Below, one piece after another: positions 31,888 through 39,282 of a DNA stretch of 64,000 bases; the stretch's first letter is position 1; every line of letters starts with the position of its first letter. The notes beneath the pieces are model-generated. The model had not been told where the DNA came from. It searched no databases and was given only the letters and a program-made list of their open reading frames with translations. The translations under genes were made by a program, and so were the position numbers. The stretch lies in assembly GCF_000342005.1 (NCBI RefSeq), contig NZ_AOHO01000068.1, positions 355,461 through 419,460 of the forward strand. Direction: 5' to 3'. This DNA is from Amycolatopsis decaplanina DSM 44594. Its GTDB lineage: Bacteria; Actinomycetota; Actinomycetes; Mycobacteriales; Pseudonocardiaceae.

Positions 31888-32700
31888 GTGGCGGACGAGC
31901 GTGGACGGATCCGGCGATCGCTGGCGCGCGTGATCACCGACGACAACCTGGATCTGTACGTACTGGGCGCCGTCGCACTGGCGTTCACGGTCCTGGGAGC
32001 GACCGGGATCTCGGACGTCAAAACGCTTTCGTCCGTGGTGACGGCGCTGCTGGCCCTGCTCGCCTTCTCCCAGATCCGCTCGCGACGGCTCACCGAACAG
32101 GTCCGCGACGCCAACCGCGGCGGCCCCGCGGCGTTCTTCGAACCGGAATTCCCCGCGGATCTCATCTCCCGGCGTGCGGCGGCCTTCGACATCCTGCTCA
32201 TCGGCCATTCGATGACCAGGACCGTGCAGGGCATGCGCAGTGACATCCGGTCGATCCTCGAAGCGGGCGGACGGATCCGGGTACTCGTGCTGGATCCGAC
32301 CGACGAAGCGATCGTAGAAGTCGCCGATCGCCGGATCTCGCAAAGTCACGGACAGGGCCGGATGCGGCTGCGGATCCTGGCGACCCTGGACGAACTGACG
32401 TCACTGCGGGGCAGGACCGGCGGCAGACTGGAGATCCGGGTGTCGTCGCGGATCCCGTCCGCGGGCTTCAACTGTCTCGACGTCTCCAGCAAACGGGGCC
32501 TGATCTGCGTGCAACACTACGAATACCGGCCGGCCGGTGAAGCGGCGCCGGTGTTCACAGTGGAACCGAAGGACGCTCCCTGGTACCGCTACTTCGCCGA
32601 TGAGGCGGAACGGCTGTGGGAGGACGGCACGCCTTGGCCGCTGTCACCCTCGGACCAGGTCGCGCGGGCCGTGGACGACGTGGAGACCGCGGGCAACTGA
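31888..32700 (+). CDS. Two-TM protein with a PLD-like C-terminal domain
   Basis: 270 residues from the GTG at 31888, which has GAGGGGG about 5 nt upstream; the longer frame from 31771 gives an unlikely N-terminus. Two transmembrane helices (about 22-40 LYVLGAVALAFTVLGAT and 46-61 LSSVVTALLALLAF) place the rest in the cytoplasm. The C-terminal domain (about 85-250: AAFDILLIGHSMTRTVQGM, ILEAGGRIRVLVLDPTDEAI, CVQHYEYRP) resembles the phospholipase-D-like DUF5919 domains of actinobacteria, without a canonical H-K-D pair that I can see. Function unknown; signalling, membrane stress or defence roles are all open. Confidence 0.6.
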   Translation: MADERGRIRRSLARVITDDNLDLYVLGAVALAFTVLGATGISDVKTLSSVVTALLALLAFSQIRSRRLTEQVRDANRGGPAAFFEPEFPADLISRRAAAFDILLIGHSMTRTVQGMRSDIRSILEAGGRIRVLVLDPTDEAIVEVADRRISQSHGQGRMRLRILATLDELTSLRGRTGGRLEIRVSSRIPSAGFNCLDVSSKRGLICVQHYEYRPAGEAAPVFTVEPKDAPWYRYFADEAERLWEDGTPWPLSPSDQVARAVDDVETAGN

Positions 32701-32889
32701 TCGCGGCCGGTCACGCGGGCAAGTGCCTTCGGTGCTTCCACGCCAGGTGCATTGCGGCTGCGGCACAACGCACGAGCGGACAGGTCTCGCTCGGCATGGA
32801 AACCGCTACCGCGCCTGATGGGCCCAGTCACGGGACAGCGGCTCACGCGGGCGGTCATTGGTGCCGCACCTTCAGCCGACCCGCCCCGC

Positions 32890-34077
32890 TCACGTCCGCT
32901 TCGACTTGCGGTTCAGGAACGCCGAAGCCCCGACACCGTGCGCGGCGACGCTCGCCAGCACGGTCACCGCCATGACGCTCAGCGCGACGTCCGCCGCCTC
33001 CCCGTCGAGTGAGTTGAAGGCCAGCAGGCCGAACACGATCGAAGCCGCGCCGCGCGGGGCCAGCAGGCCGATGGTCATCCGGTCCCGCCAGCGGAAATCC
33101 GTCCGCAGCAAGGTGAGCAGCACCGGGATCAGCCGGGCGACGGTCAGCGCGACGAGGCTGACGATCACCACGCCCCACGTGAGACCGAAGGACAGCACCA
33201 GCACCGCGGTGCTGCCGAAGACGAACCACATCAGCAGCCCGCACAGCGAACTGACGTCCTCGGCGAGTCCGAGTTCCTCTTCGCCGGGGTGCCGGGCGGT
33301 CTTGTAGGCGATCCCGCAGATGAACGCGGCGACGAAGCCGTTGCCGCCGATCGCGACGGCGGCGGTGTAGGTCAGCAGCGGCAAGGCGACGGCCGCGACC
33401 CGCGCGGAATGCCTGGTCGACCAGCCGTGCCTGCCCGTCACGTTCATCGCCACCGCGGCCACCACGCCGATGACGGAACCCGCCAGCACGGCCAGCGACG
33501 CCGCCGGGATCGCGGCCTGCAACGCCTCACCCGGCGTGTTCGCCTGGTTGTGGCTCCCCGCGAGGGTGAGCGCGAAGATGAAGACCGGCGCGACCACGCC
33601 GTCGTTGTAACCGCTCTCGACGTTCAGAAGATGCCGCACGCGTTCGGGCACGCGGACGTCGTGCACCACTGAGGTCGCCGGCGCGAAGTCCGTCGGGGCG
33701 ATGATGCAGGCGATCAGCAGGACCGCCGCCCAGCCGAGGCCCGGCAGCGTCAGCAGGCCGACGCCCATCACGATCAGGATCGTCAGCGGCAGCGCGATCA
33801 GCAGCAGTCGCACGGCCGTTTTCGCGTCATGACCGAGATAACCGCCTTTGACCGCGGTGGCGTCCACGAACAGCAGCAGCGCGAGGATCAGTTCCGCCGC
33901 GTTGAGCGCGATCTCGGTGTTGAGCCCGTTGCCGAGATCGTTGCGGGTGCTGAACCCGATCGCCAGTCCCGCCGCGACCATCGCCATCGGCGCGGTGATC
34001 TGCCACCGCTCCAGCCGTGCCGCGGTCATCGTCCAAGCCAGCACGACGACCGCGCCGACGAGCACGCTCTGGATCAT
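32890..34077 (-). CDS. Cation/proton antiporter (CPA1)
   Basis: 395 residues, about 12 membrane helices. Motifs are FVDATAVKGGYLG (helix 3), LLIACIIAPTDFAPATSVV (the T-D unwound helix), LNVESGYNDGVVAPVFIFAL (the E-S-x-x-N-D ion site) and GLLAPRGAASIVFGLLAF (the conserved arginine). It is a CPA1-type Na+(K+)/H+ exchanger, clearly distinct in sequence from the one at 18360. It follows SecDF on the same strand but a strong hairpin separates them, so it is probably transcribed alone or by read-through. The 189-bp stretch 32701-32889 beyond its stop holds no feature I can name. Confidence 0.87.
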   Translation of the reverse strand: MIQSVLVGAVVVLAWTMTAARLERWQITAPMAMVAAGLAIGFSTRNDLGNGLNTEIALNAAELILALLLFVDATAVKGGYLGHDAKTAVRLLLIALPLTILIVMGVGLLTLPGLGWAAVLLIACIIAPTDFAPATSVVHDVRVPERVRHLLNVESGYNDGVVAPVFIFALTLAGSHNQANTPGEALQAAIPAASLAVLAGSVIGVVAAVAMNVTGRHGWSTRHSARVAAVALPLLTYTAAVAIGGNGFVAAFICGIAYKTARHPGEEELGLAEDVSSLCGLLMWFVFGSTAVLVLSFGLTWGVVIVSLVALTVARLIPVLLTLLRTDFRWRDRMTIGLLAPRGAASIVFGLLAFNSLDGEAADVALSVMAVTVLASVAAHGVGASAFLNRKSKRT

Positions 34078-34088
34078 CTATCCCGCCC

Positions 34089-34125
34089 CTCGTTCCCGGT
34101 GGACTCCCCTGCCACCGGGAACGAG
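34089..34125 (-). terminator. Terminator between SecDF and antiporter
   Basis: A perfect 14-bp stem (CTCGTTCCCGGTGG 34089-34102 with 34112-34125) with a 9-nt loop stands between the SecDF stop and the antiporter start, which lies only 12 bp further on. Confidence 0.75.
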
Positions 34126-34169
34126 CATAGAGGCCGGGCGGAGCGCGACGGTCCACAAAGGAACGCCGA

Positions 34170-36446
34170 TCACACCACCGCGCCGTTGTCGTCCCACCGC
34201 CGTGCCGGTGTCGCCTTCTTGACGGGACGCCCGGCACCGGGCCGGCGCTTGTCGAGCAGGATCGCGACGGGCCCCGCGGTGGCCACTGTGGACACCGTGC
34301 CCGCGACGAGACCGAGCAGGAGCGCGAGGGCGAAGTCCGCCAGCGATCCGTCCCCGAGGAACAGCAGCGCACCGAGGACGAACAGCACCCCGATCCCGGT
34401 GTTGATCGTCCGTGGCAACGTCTGCAGCACCGCCGTGCCGACGACACGGGAGAACGGCTCCTTGCGACGTTGCCCCCGCACCTCCCGCACCCGGTCGAAG
34501 ACCACCACCGAGTCGTTGACCGAGTATCCGATCACCGTCAGCAGCGCGGCGAGGAAGACGCCGTCCATGGATTTGCCCAGCCAGGCGAAGATCCCGAGGA
34601 TGATCAGGACATCCTGCGCGAGCGCGGCCACCGTGGCCAGGCCGAGCCGCCAGTCGAACCGCACCGCCAGGTAGATCAGCTGCGCCAGCACCGCGAGACC
34701 GAGCGCGATCACCGCCTTGGTGCGCAGTTCGGCGCCGAGGCTCGGGCCGATCTGCTCGTCGCGGATCTCGGTGGCGTCGCCCGCGACCCCGGCGACGGCG
34801 GTCCGGATCCGTTCGGTGGCGTCTTCGTCGATCGGCTCGGTCCGGACCGAGATGTCCTTCTCCCCGGACATCTGCACGACGGCGCGGGGGAATCCGGCGT
34901 CGGAGACCGCGTCCCGGACCCGCTCGACGTCGGCGGGCGCCGAGGTGCCGTATTCGATGACCCTGCCGCCGGTGAACTCGACGCCGAGGTTCGGGCCGGC
35001 CACGAACAGTCCCGCGATCGCGGCGATCACGACCGCGCCCGCCACCATCAGCCAGCGCTCGGGTTTCCCGAGGAACCCGGGGTCGCGGCGGTTCACCCAC
35101 CGGCGGACCCGCCCCTCGTGGGTGAGCCCGGACAGCCGCGGTTTGCGCGCGACCACACCCCGCATCGTGAGGTGCAGCAGCAAGCGCGTGAGCACGAGCG
35201 AGATGAACAACGCGACGACGACGCCGATGGACAGCGTCACCCCGAATCCGCGCACCGGGCCGGACGCCAGCCAGAACAGCAGGCCCGCTGCGAGCAGAGT
35301 GGTCACGTTCGAATCGACGATCGCCGACAACGCCCCGCTGAACCCGCGGCTGACCGACCGCGGCAGCGAACCGCCCCGTTTGACCGAGTGTTCCTCTCTC
35401 GCCCTTTCGAAGACGAGCACGGTGGCGTCGACGGCCATGCCGATCGCCAGGACGAACCCGGCGAGACCCGGCAAGGTCAGCGTCGCGCCGACGGCGAGCA
35501 GCGCGGCATAGGACACGGCGGCGTATGCCACCAGCGCGCCCACGGCGATCAGCCCGGCCAAGCGATATACCGCGAGCAGGAACAGCGCGGTCAGCGCGAG
35601 GCCGATCACGGCGGCACGGGCGCTGGCGTCGATGGCGGCGGCGCCGAGGGTGGGGCCGACGGTGCGCTGCTCGATGATCTCGACCGGCGTCGGCAGCGCG
35701 CCGGCGTTGATCAGCAACGCCAGATCCTTGGCTTCGGCGGGCGAGAACCGCCCGGTGATCTGCGTGCTCCCGCCGACGATCCCGACCCCGCAGGCGACCT
35801 GCGGGCTCACTTGAGGTGACGAGATCACCTTGTCATCGAGCGCGATCGCCACCCGGCGGGCCGGATCACCGGGCGGCGAACAGGCGGCCTGCCCGGTCAG
35901 CCGCTCCCAAGCACCACCGGAATCCCCCTTGAAGTCAACGGAAACCAGCCAGCCGCCGCCCTGCGAATCGATCGACGAGAGTGCCTCGTCGACGCCTTCG
36001 CCGGTCAGCGCGGCGGGTCCGAGTGTGATCGGCTGCCCGCTCTCGTCGTCGAGGACGCGGGAGTCACCGGGGGCGGCGCCGGCGGTGAGCACGGGATGGA
36101 AGGACAGTTGCGCGGTGCGGCCGATCACCTCGACGGCCTCGCGTGGATCCCGGACGCCGGGCAGTTCGACGATGATCCGGTCGTCCCCGGAGCGGGCCAG
36201 CATCGGCTCGGCGACGCCCAAGGCGTCGACCCGGCGGCGCAGCACCTCGAGCGTCCGGTCGGTGGTCTCCGCGTCGGCGGTGACGGTGGGCGAATCCTTG
36301 GTCTCCAGCACGATCTGCGTGCCACCACGCAGATCGAGCCCCAGGCGCGGGGCGGTGGTCAGCAACAGGTACACGGTCGCGGCGAGGACGACCAGCGAGA
36401 CGACGACTCGCCCGGTCATTCCTCGCCGCGCGGTTTCGCGCGGCAC
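34170..36446 (-). CDS. secDF: Fused SecDF protein translocase subunit
   Basis: 758 residues from the GTG at 36446, with GAGGAG about 7 nt upstream. One protein carries both halves: SecD (TM1, LGLDLRGGTQIVLE, first periplasmic domain, then five TMs with GFVLAIGMAVDATVLVFERAR) and SecF (from about 480: GVEFTGGRVIEYGTSAP, then TVIGYSVNDSVVVFDRVRE and RTINTGIGVLFVLGALL). The D-x-x-V-x-V-F-(E/D)-R motifs of both halves are intact, so proton-driven function is expected. SecDF assists late steps of Sec export. Most actinobacteria keep separate secD and secF next to yajC; this lone fused copy with no yajC is probably an accessory set. Confidence 0.9.
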   Translation of the reverse strand: MPRETARRGMTGRVVVSLVVLAATVYLLLTTAPRLGLDLRGGTQIVLETKDSPTVTADAETTDRTLEVLRRRVDALGVAEPMLARSGDDRIIVELPGVRDPREAVEVIGRTAQLSFHPVLTAGAAPGDSRVLDDESGQPITLGPAALTGEGVDEALSSIDSQGGGWLVSVDFKGDSGGAWERLTGQAACSPPGDPARRVAIALDDKVISSPQVSPQVACGVGIVGGSTQITGRFSPAEAKDLALLINAGALPTPVEIIEQRTVGPTLGAAAIDASARAAVIGLALTALFLLAVYRLAGLIAVGALVAYAAVSYAALLAVGATLTLPGLAGFVLAIGMAVDATVLVFERAREEHSVKRGGSLPRSVSRGFSGALSAIVDSNVTTLLAAGLLFWLASGPVRGFGVTLSIGVVVALFISLVLTRLLLHLTMRGVVARKPRLSGLTHEGRVRRWVNRRDPGFLGKPERWLMVAGAVVIAAIAGLFVAGPNLGVEFTGGRVIEYGTSAPADVERVRDAVSDAGFPRAVVQMSGEKDISVRTEPIDEDATERIRTAVAGVAGDATEIRDEQIGPSLGAELRTKAVIALGLAVLAQLIYLAVRFDWRLGLATVAALAQDVLIILGIFAWLGKSMDGVFLAALLTVIGYSVNDSVVVFDRVREVRGQRRKEPFSRVVGTAVLQTLPRTINTGIGVLFVLGALLFLGDGSLADFALALLLGLVAGTVSTVATAGPVAILLDKRRPGAGRPVKKATPARRWDDNGAVV

Positions 36447-36504
36447 GAAGTCTTCTCCTCGATGAGTTCCCGGTTCGGGCACGCGGAACACGCGCCCGTG
36501 AGCT

Positions 36505-36906
36505 TCAGACGGCTACCGGGAAAGGAGGAGCGCGGTCCCCCAGCGCGAGGCGGTTCGCCGAGCGCGAGGGCGGAGTGACGTCGTCGTGGAGTTCGCTGAG
36601 GCGGAGCAGGGTCGTCGACGCGGGCCCGTGCGGGACGGTCCCGAAGAGAGGCAGGTCACCATGACCGTGCACACCCAGGAGCGCGGGTTCGGCGGCGAGC
36701 CTGCCCGCGGCGCGCACCGGCGCGACGGCCTTGGAGACCGAGGAGTCGACCGTCGCGTTCGCCCCGCGCGGCTCGCCCGCCGAAGCGGAACCGCCCGAGT
36801 GGAGCGCGAAGAACAGGCCGAGCGCGGTCAGCACGGCGGCGAGCAGCACCGGCACGGCCCGCCTGGCCGTCCGGTACCTCCGGCTCTCCGGACTCTGCGC
36901 TGTCAT
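36505..36906 (-). CDS. Small single-TM protein upstream of SecDF
   Basis: 133 residues from the ATG at 36906 (GGGAG upstream). A basic N-terminus is followed by one transmembrane segment (AVPVLLAAVLTALGLFFAL) and an external tail of about 95 residues with no recognised domain. The tail contains GVHGHGDLPLFGTVPHGPAS and LLRLSELHDD. The gene ends 58 bp before secDF on the same strand, so cotranscription is likely. I do not recognise the family. Being next to an accessory SecDF it could be a substrate or partner; that is inference only. Confidence 0.55.
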   Translation of the reverse strand: MTAQSPESRRYRTARRAVPVLLAAVLTALGLFFALHSGGSASAGEPRGANATVDSSVSKAVAPVRAAGRLAAEPALLGVHGHGDLPLFGTVPHGPASTTLLRLSELHDDVTPPSRSANRLALGDRAPPFPVAV

Positions 36907-36934
36907 CGACACACTCCCGGTCCTCGCCGACACC

Positions 36935-37555
36935 CTACTGGGATCCGGCCTGCCGCCACAGGCGCGTGATCCCGGCGCGGACGCGGTCCTCCCCCAGTTC
37001 CGGCAGCAACGCGGTCAGATGCTCGGCCGCCAGCGGGGCCAGCAGGGCATGCGCGGCGTGCTCGGGGTCGGGTGTCCCGTCGAGCAGGATCGCGACGTGC
37101 CGGTGCCAGAACCGGTAGGCCCCGATGCGGTAGCGCGCACCCGGTGCGGCGGTCTCCGACATCCGCACCAGCGGCAGGTATTCGAGCACGTAGCCGACGT
37201 ACGCGTCGGCGAAGGCCACGAGCCGTTCGACCGGCGGAGCGCCGGGCCCCAGCGGGGGCGGGCCGTGCAGGATCCCTTCCTGGAGCAGGCGTTCCCGCGC
37301 GTCCAGCAACGCGACGGCCAGCCCCGCCTTGTCGCCGAAGCGGCGGAAAAGCGTGCCTTTGCCCACCCCCGCGGCCGCCGCCACCTGATCCATCGACACC
37401 GCTTCGACGCCGTGCTCGGCGAACAGTGACGCCGCCGCGTCCAGGATCGCGGCCCGGTTGCGGGCGGCGTCGGCGCGCTCCTTGGGCGGCGGCGTGCGCA
37501 GGAGTTCCAACGGCGTTGCGAAAGCGGACTGCGGTCCGTTATGGTCGTGAGGCAC
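36935..37555 (-). CDS. TetR-family regulator of the rhodanese gene
   Basis: 206 residues, GTG start. The TetR_N domain spans about 28-80: NRAAILDAAASLFAEHGVEAVSMDQVAAAAGVGKGTLFRRFGDKAGLAVALL. The C-terminal part has ERLVAFADAYVGYVLEYLPLVRMSE, a common TetR_C helix. It is divergent from a small rhodanese gene. The two near-identical sites CGGACTATAGTCCG (37559-37572) and CGGACTGCGGTCCG (37525-37538) flank and overlap its start, consistent with autorepression and control of the rhodanese. The same-strand neighbour at 36906 starts 29 bp past its stop, so it may head that operon too. Confidence 0.87.
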   Translation of the reverse strand: MPHDHNGPQSAFATPLELLRTPPPKERADAARNRAAILDAAASLFAEHGVEAVSMDQVAAAAGVGKGTLFRRFGDKAGLAVALLDARERLLQEGILHGPPPLGPGAPPVERLVAFADAYVGYVLEYLPLVRMSETAAPGARYRIGAYRFWHRHVAILLDGTPDPEHAAHALLAPLAAEHLTALLPELGEDRVRAGITRLWRQAGSQ

Positions 37556-37572
37556 ATGCGGACTATAGTCCG
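37525..37572. promoter_or_regulatory. Paired TetR operator sites
   Basis: CGGACTGCGGTCCG (37525-37538) and CGGACTATAGTCCG (37559-37572) share the half-site CGGACT. They lie 34 bp apart, centre to centre. The second is in the rhodanese promoter, the first in the first codons of tetR. Confidence 0.75.
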
Positions 37573-37591
37573 ATTAACTGGAGGTAGCGAC

Positions 37592-37918
37592 ATGACCGCA
37601 CTCATCACCCGTGACGAGCTGAAGGCCGCGATCGACGCGAAGACCGTGACGGTGGTCGACGCACTGGGTGGCGAGTACTACGCCGAGCAGCATCTGCCCG
37701 GCGCCGTTCCCCTGGTCCTCGCCGACGTCGACGCACACGCCGCGACCGTGCTGCCCGATCGCGGCGCCGCCATCGTCACCTACTGCTCGAACCCCGCTTG
37801 CCCCAACAGCGGACAGGTCGCCGACCGGCTCACCGCCCTCGGCTACACCGACGTCCGCAAGTACCGGGAGGGCATCGAGGACTGGGCCGGCGCGGGCCTG
37901 CCCCTCGAACAGGGCTGA
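37592..37918 (+). CDS. Single-domain rhodanese
   Basis: 108 residues from the ATG at 37592, with GGAGG at 37580-37584. A single rhodanese fold: LITRDELKAAIDA, VTVVDALGGEYYAEQHLPGAVPL, and the active-site loop VTYCSNPACPNSGQVADRL with C65 as persulfide carrier. A second cysteine, C70, is in the same loop and could form a disulfide, as in redox- or sulfide-responsive rhodaneses. It is controlled by the divergent TetR protein. Likely roles are sulfur transfer or detoxification of reactive sulfur or cyanide; the sequence does not choose between them. Confidence 0.88.
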   Translation: MTALITRDELKAAIDAKTVTVVDALGGEYYAEQHLPGAVPLVLADVDAHAATVLPDRGAAIVTYCSNPACPNSGQVADRLTALGYTDVRKYREGIEDWAGAGLPLEQG

Positions 37919-37921
37919 GCC

Positions 37922-38572
37922 TCAGTCCCGCGGCGGGACGCGCTGCCGCAGGATCGGGATCCCGTCGCCGTCGAGCTCGGCGAGGTAGGCCGCCCGTCCG
38001 GTCATGGCCATGATCAGTGCCAGGGTCGTTCCCGAGACGAGCGGCCCGGACCCGGCGGCGAAGGGGCCATCGGTGGCTTGCAACCGCAGCCCATCGACGC
38101 GTCCCTTCGCCGTCACCACCATGTCCGAGCCCCGGTAGTACCCGGCCAGCGCGGTGAGGACGGTGATCGGGTAGTCGCGGTGGATGCCGAGCGGACGGCG
38201 GATGTCCTCGGCGTGCACGATCGCTTCACCGAGCATCGCCATCTTCGGCAGGGGCGGTTTCGTCGTACTGGTGACGACGCGGCCGAACCGCTCCAGCGTC
38301 TCGGAGCCGCTGTCCCCCAGCTGCTCGGCCAGCCGCATGGCGACCTGCTTGTCGAAGTCCCACCGGCAGCGGATCACGCCGGCCATCCACCGCGGCGGGG
38401 TGAGGCTCGCCCCCGCGGTGAGATGCGCGAGCACCTCGCGCACCGTCAACCCGGCGCACAGCGACGGCGTCTCCCACCGCTCCTCGGTGAGCTCCGCGAG
38501 GTCGTTCGCCAGCGCCGCCCGCTCGGTGTGGATCAGCGGCCAGACCTCGGTCTTCACTCCTGAATCCGTCAT
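37922..38572 (-). CDS. Mycothiol-dependent maleylpyruvate isomerase-family protein
   Basis: 216 residues from the ATG at 38572 (GGAGGG just upstream; 20 further in-frame residues lack a ribosome site). The MDMPI/DinB-type N-terminal bundle is visible: LIHTERAALANDLAELTEERWETPSLCAGLTVREVLAHL, with the W...SLC-x-GW-like helix and H of LAHLTAG, and a later EAIVHAEDIRRPLG holding the H-x-x-D ligands. In this family the three residues bind a divalent metal used with mycothiol. The reaction is unknown for most members. It converges on the rhodanese gene with a 3-bp gap. Confidence 0.8.
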   Translation of the reverse strand: MTDSGVKTEVWPLIHTERAALANDLAELTEERWETPSLCAGLTVREVLAHLTAGASLTPPRWMAGVIRCRWDFDKQVAMRLAEQLGDSGSETLERFGRVVTSTTKPPLPKMAMLGEAIVHAEDIRRPLGIHRDYPITVLTALAGYYRGSDMVVTAKGRVDGLRLQATDGPFAAGSGPLVSGTTLALIMAMTGRAAYLAELDGDGIPILRQRVPPRD

Positions 38573-38685
38573 CCGGAGTCCCTCCAATCGTCGTTGTCCG
38601 GAGGTGAGACTCCCGTCGCGGCCAGGAATCATCGGTCTTCGCTACGTTGGGGGCGAATTCCTCCGTGGACGAGAAATGGGGACCG

Positions 38686-39098
38686 ATGATCCAGCGCTGG
38701 AATCCGGAAACCGTGGCGGCGCCGATCGGCCCGTACAGCCATCTGGTCCGCGTTCCCGCCGATCACGATCTCGTCGTCGTATCCGGCCAGATCGGCGTAC
38801 TGCCTGACGGCGAACTCGCCGGACCGGACGCCGAGTCCCAGACCCGCGCGTTGCTCGCCAACCTCGAACGGCTCCTCGAAGCCGCGGGAGCCGGGCCGGA
38901 ACACCTGGTCAAGGTGTTCAGCATGCTCTCCGGCACCGAGCACCTCGGCGGTTCCGCACGGCGATGCGCGAGACCTTCACCCGCTGGTACCCGGAAGCGG
39001 ACTGGCCCGCCCAGTCCCTGATCGTGGTCGCGGCACTTGCGCGGCCGGAACTGGTCGTCGAGGTCGAAGCGCTGATCGCGGTGCCGCGCGCCGTTTAG
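38686..39098 (+). pseudogene. RidA-family gene broken by a single-base frameshift
   Basis: The first 88 codons read as a RidA/YjgF protein (MIQRWNPETVAAPIGPYSHL, VVSGQIGVLPDGELAG, QTRALLANLERLLEAAGAG, LVKVFSML). At about 38950-38955 the frame moves by one base: the sequence GGCGGTTCCGCA needs one more T to give GGFRTAM. The rest continues intact in the other frame (METFTRWY-like RETFTRWYPEADWPAQSLIVVAAL...LVVEVEALIAV) to a stop at 39096-39098. RidA hydrolyses reactive imines/enamines. Either a recent inactivating deletion or a sequencing error. The upstream frame would otherwise end at 39021. Confidence 0.8.
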
Positions 39099-39120
39099 GA
39101 CGGTGGCTCGGTCCGGGCGG

Positions 39121-39237
39121 GTCGTGATCAAGGCCGGAACTCGCGTGATCGAAGCCGGAACTCACGTGCTCAGCGGCGGAACACCCGAGTGCGGCATCCA
39201 GGCACGCGAGTTACGTGCCTGATCACGCGAGTCACGC
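39121..39237. repeat. Degenerate repeat cluster before the surface-protein gene end
   Basis: GTGATCAAGGCCGGAACTCG and GTGATCGAAGCCGGAACTCA are tandem copies. ACTCGCGTGATC (39139-39150) is inverted exactly at 39221-39232. GGCACG-N7-CGTGCC (39201-39219) forms a hairpin between them. No gene is present in 39099-39282. Confidence 0.7.
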
Positions 39238-39282
39238 CTTTGCGCACGCCGCGCCTGTGTTCCCGGACCGAATCGCCCGTTC

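Noticed and set aside
32701..32889. Possible small gene between the PLD-like protein and the antiporter
   Set aside because: Short frames exist on both strands but none has a ribosome site, domain or hydrophobic pattern.
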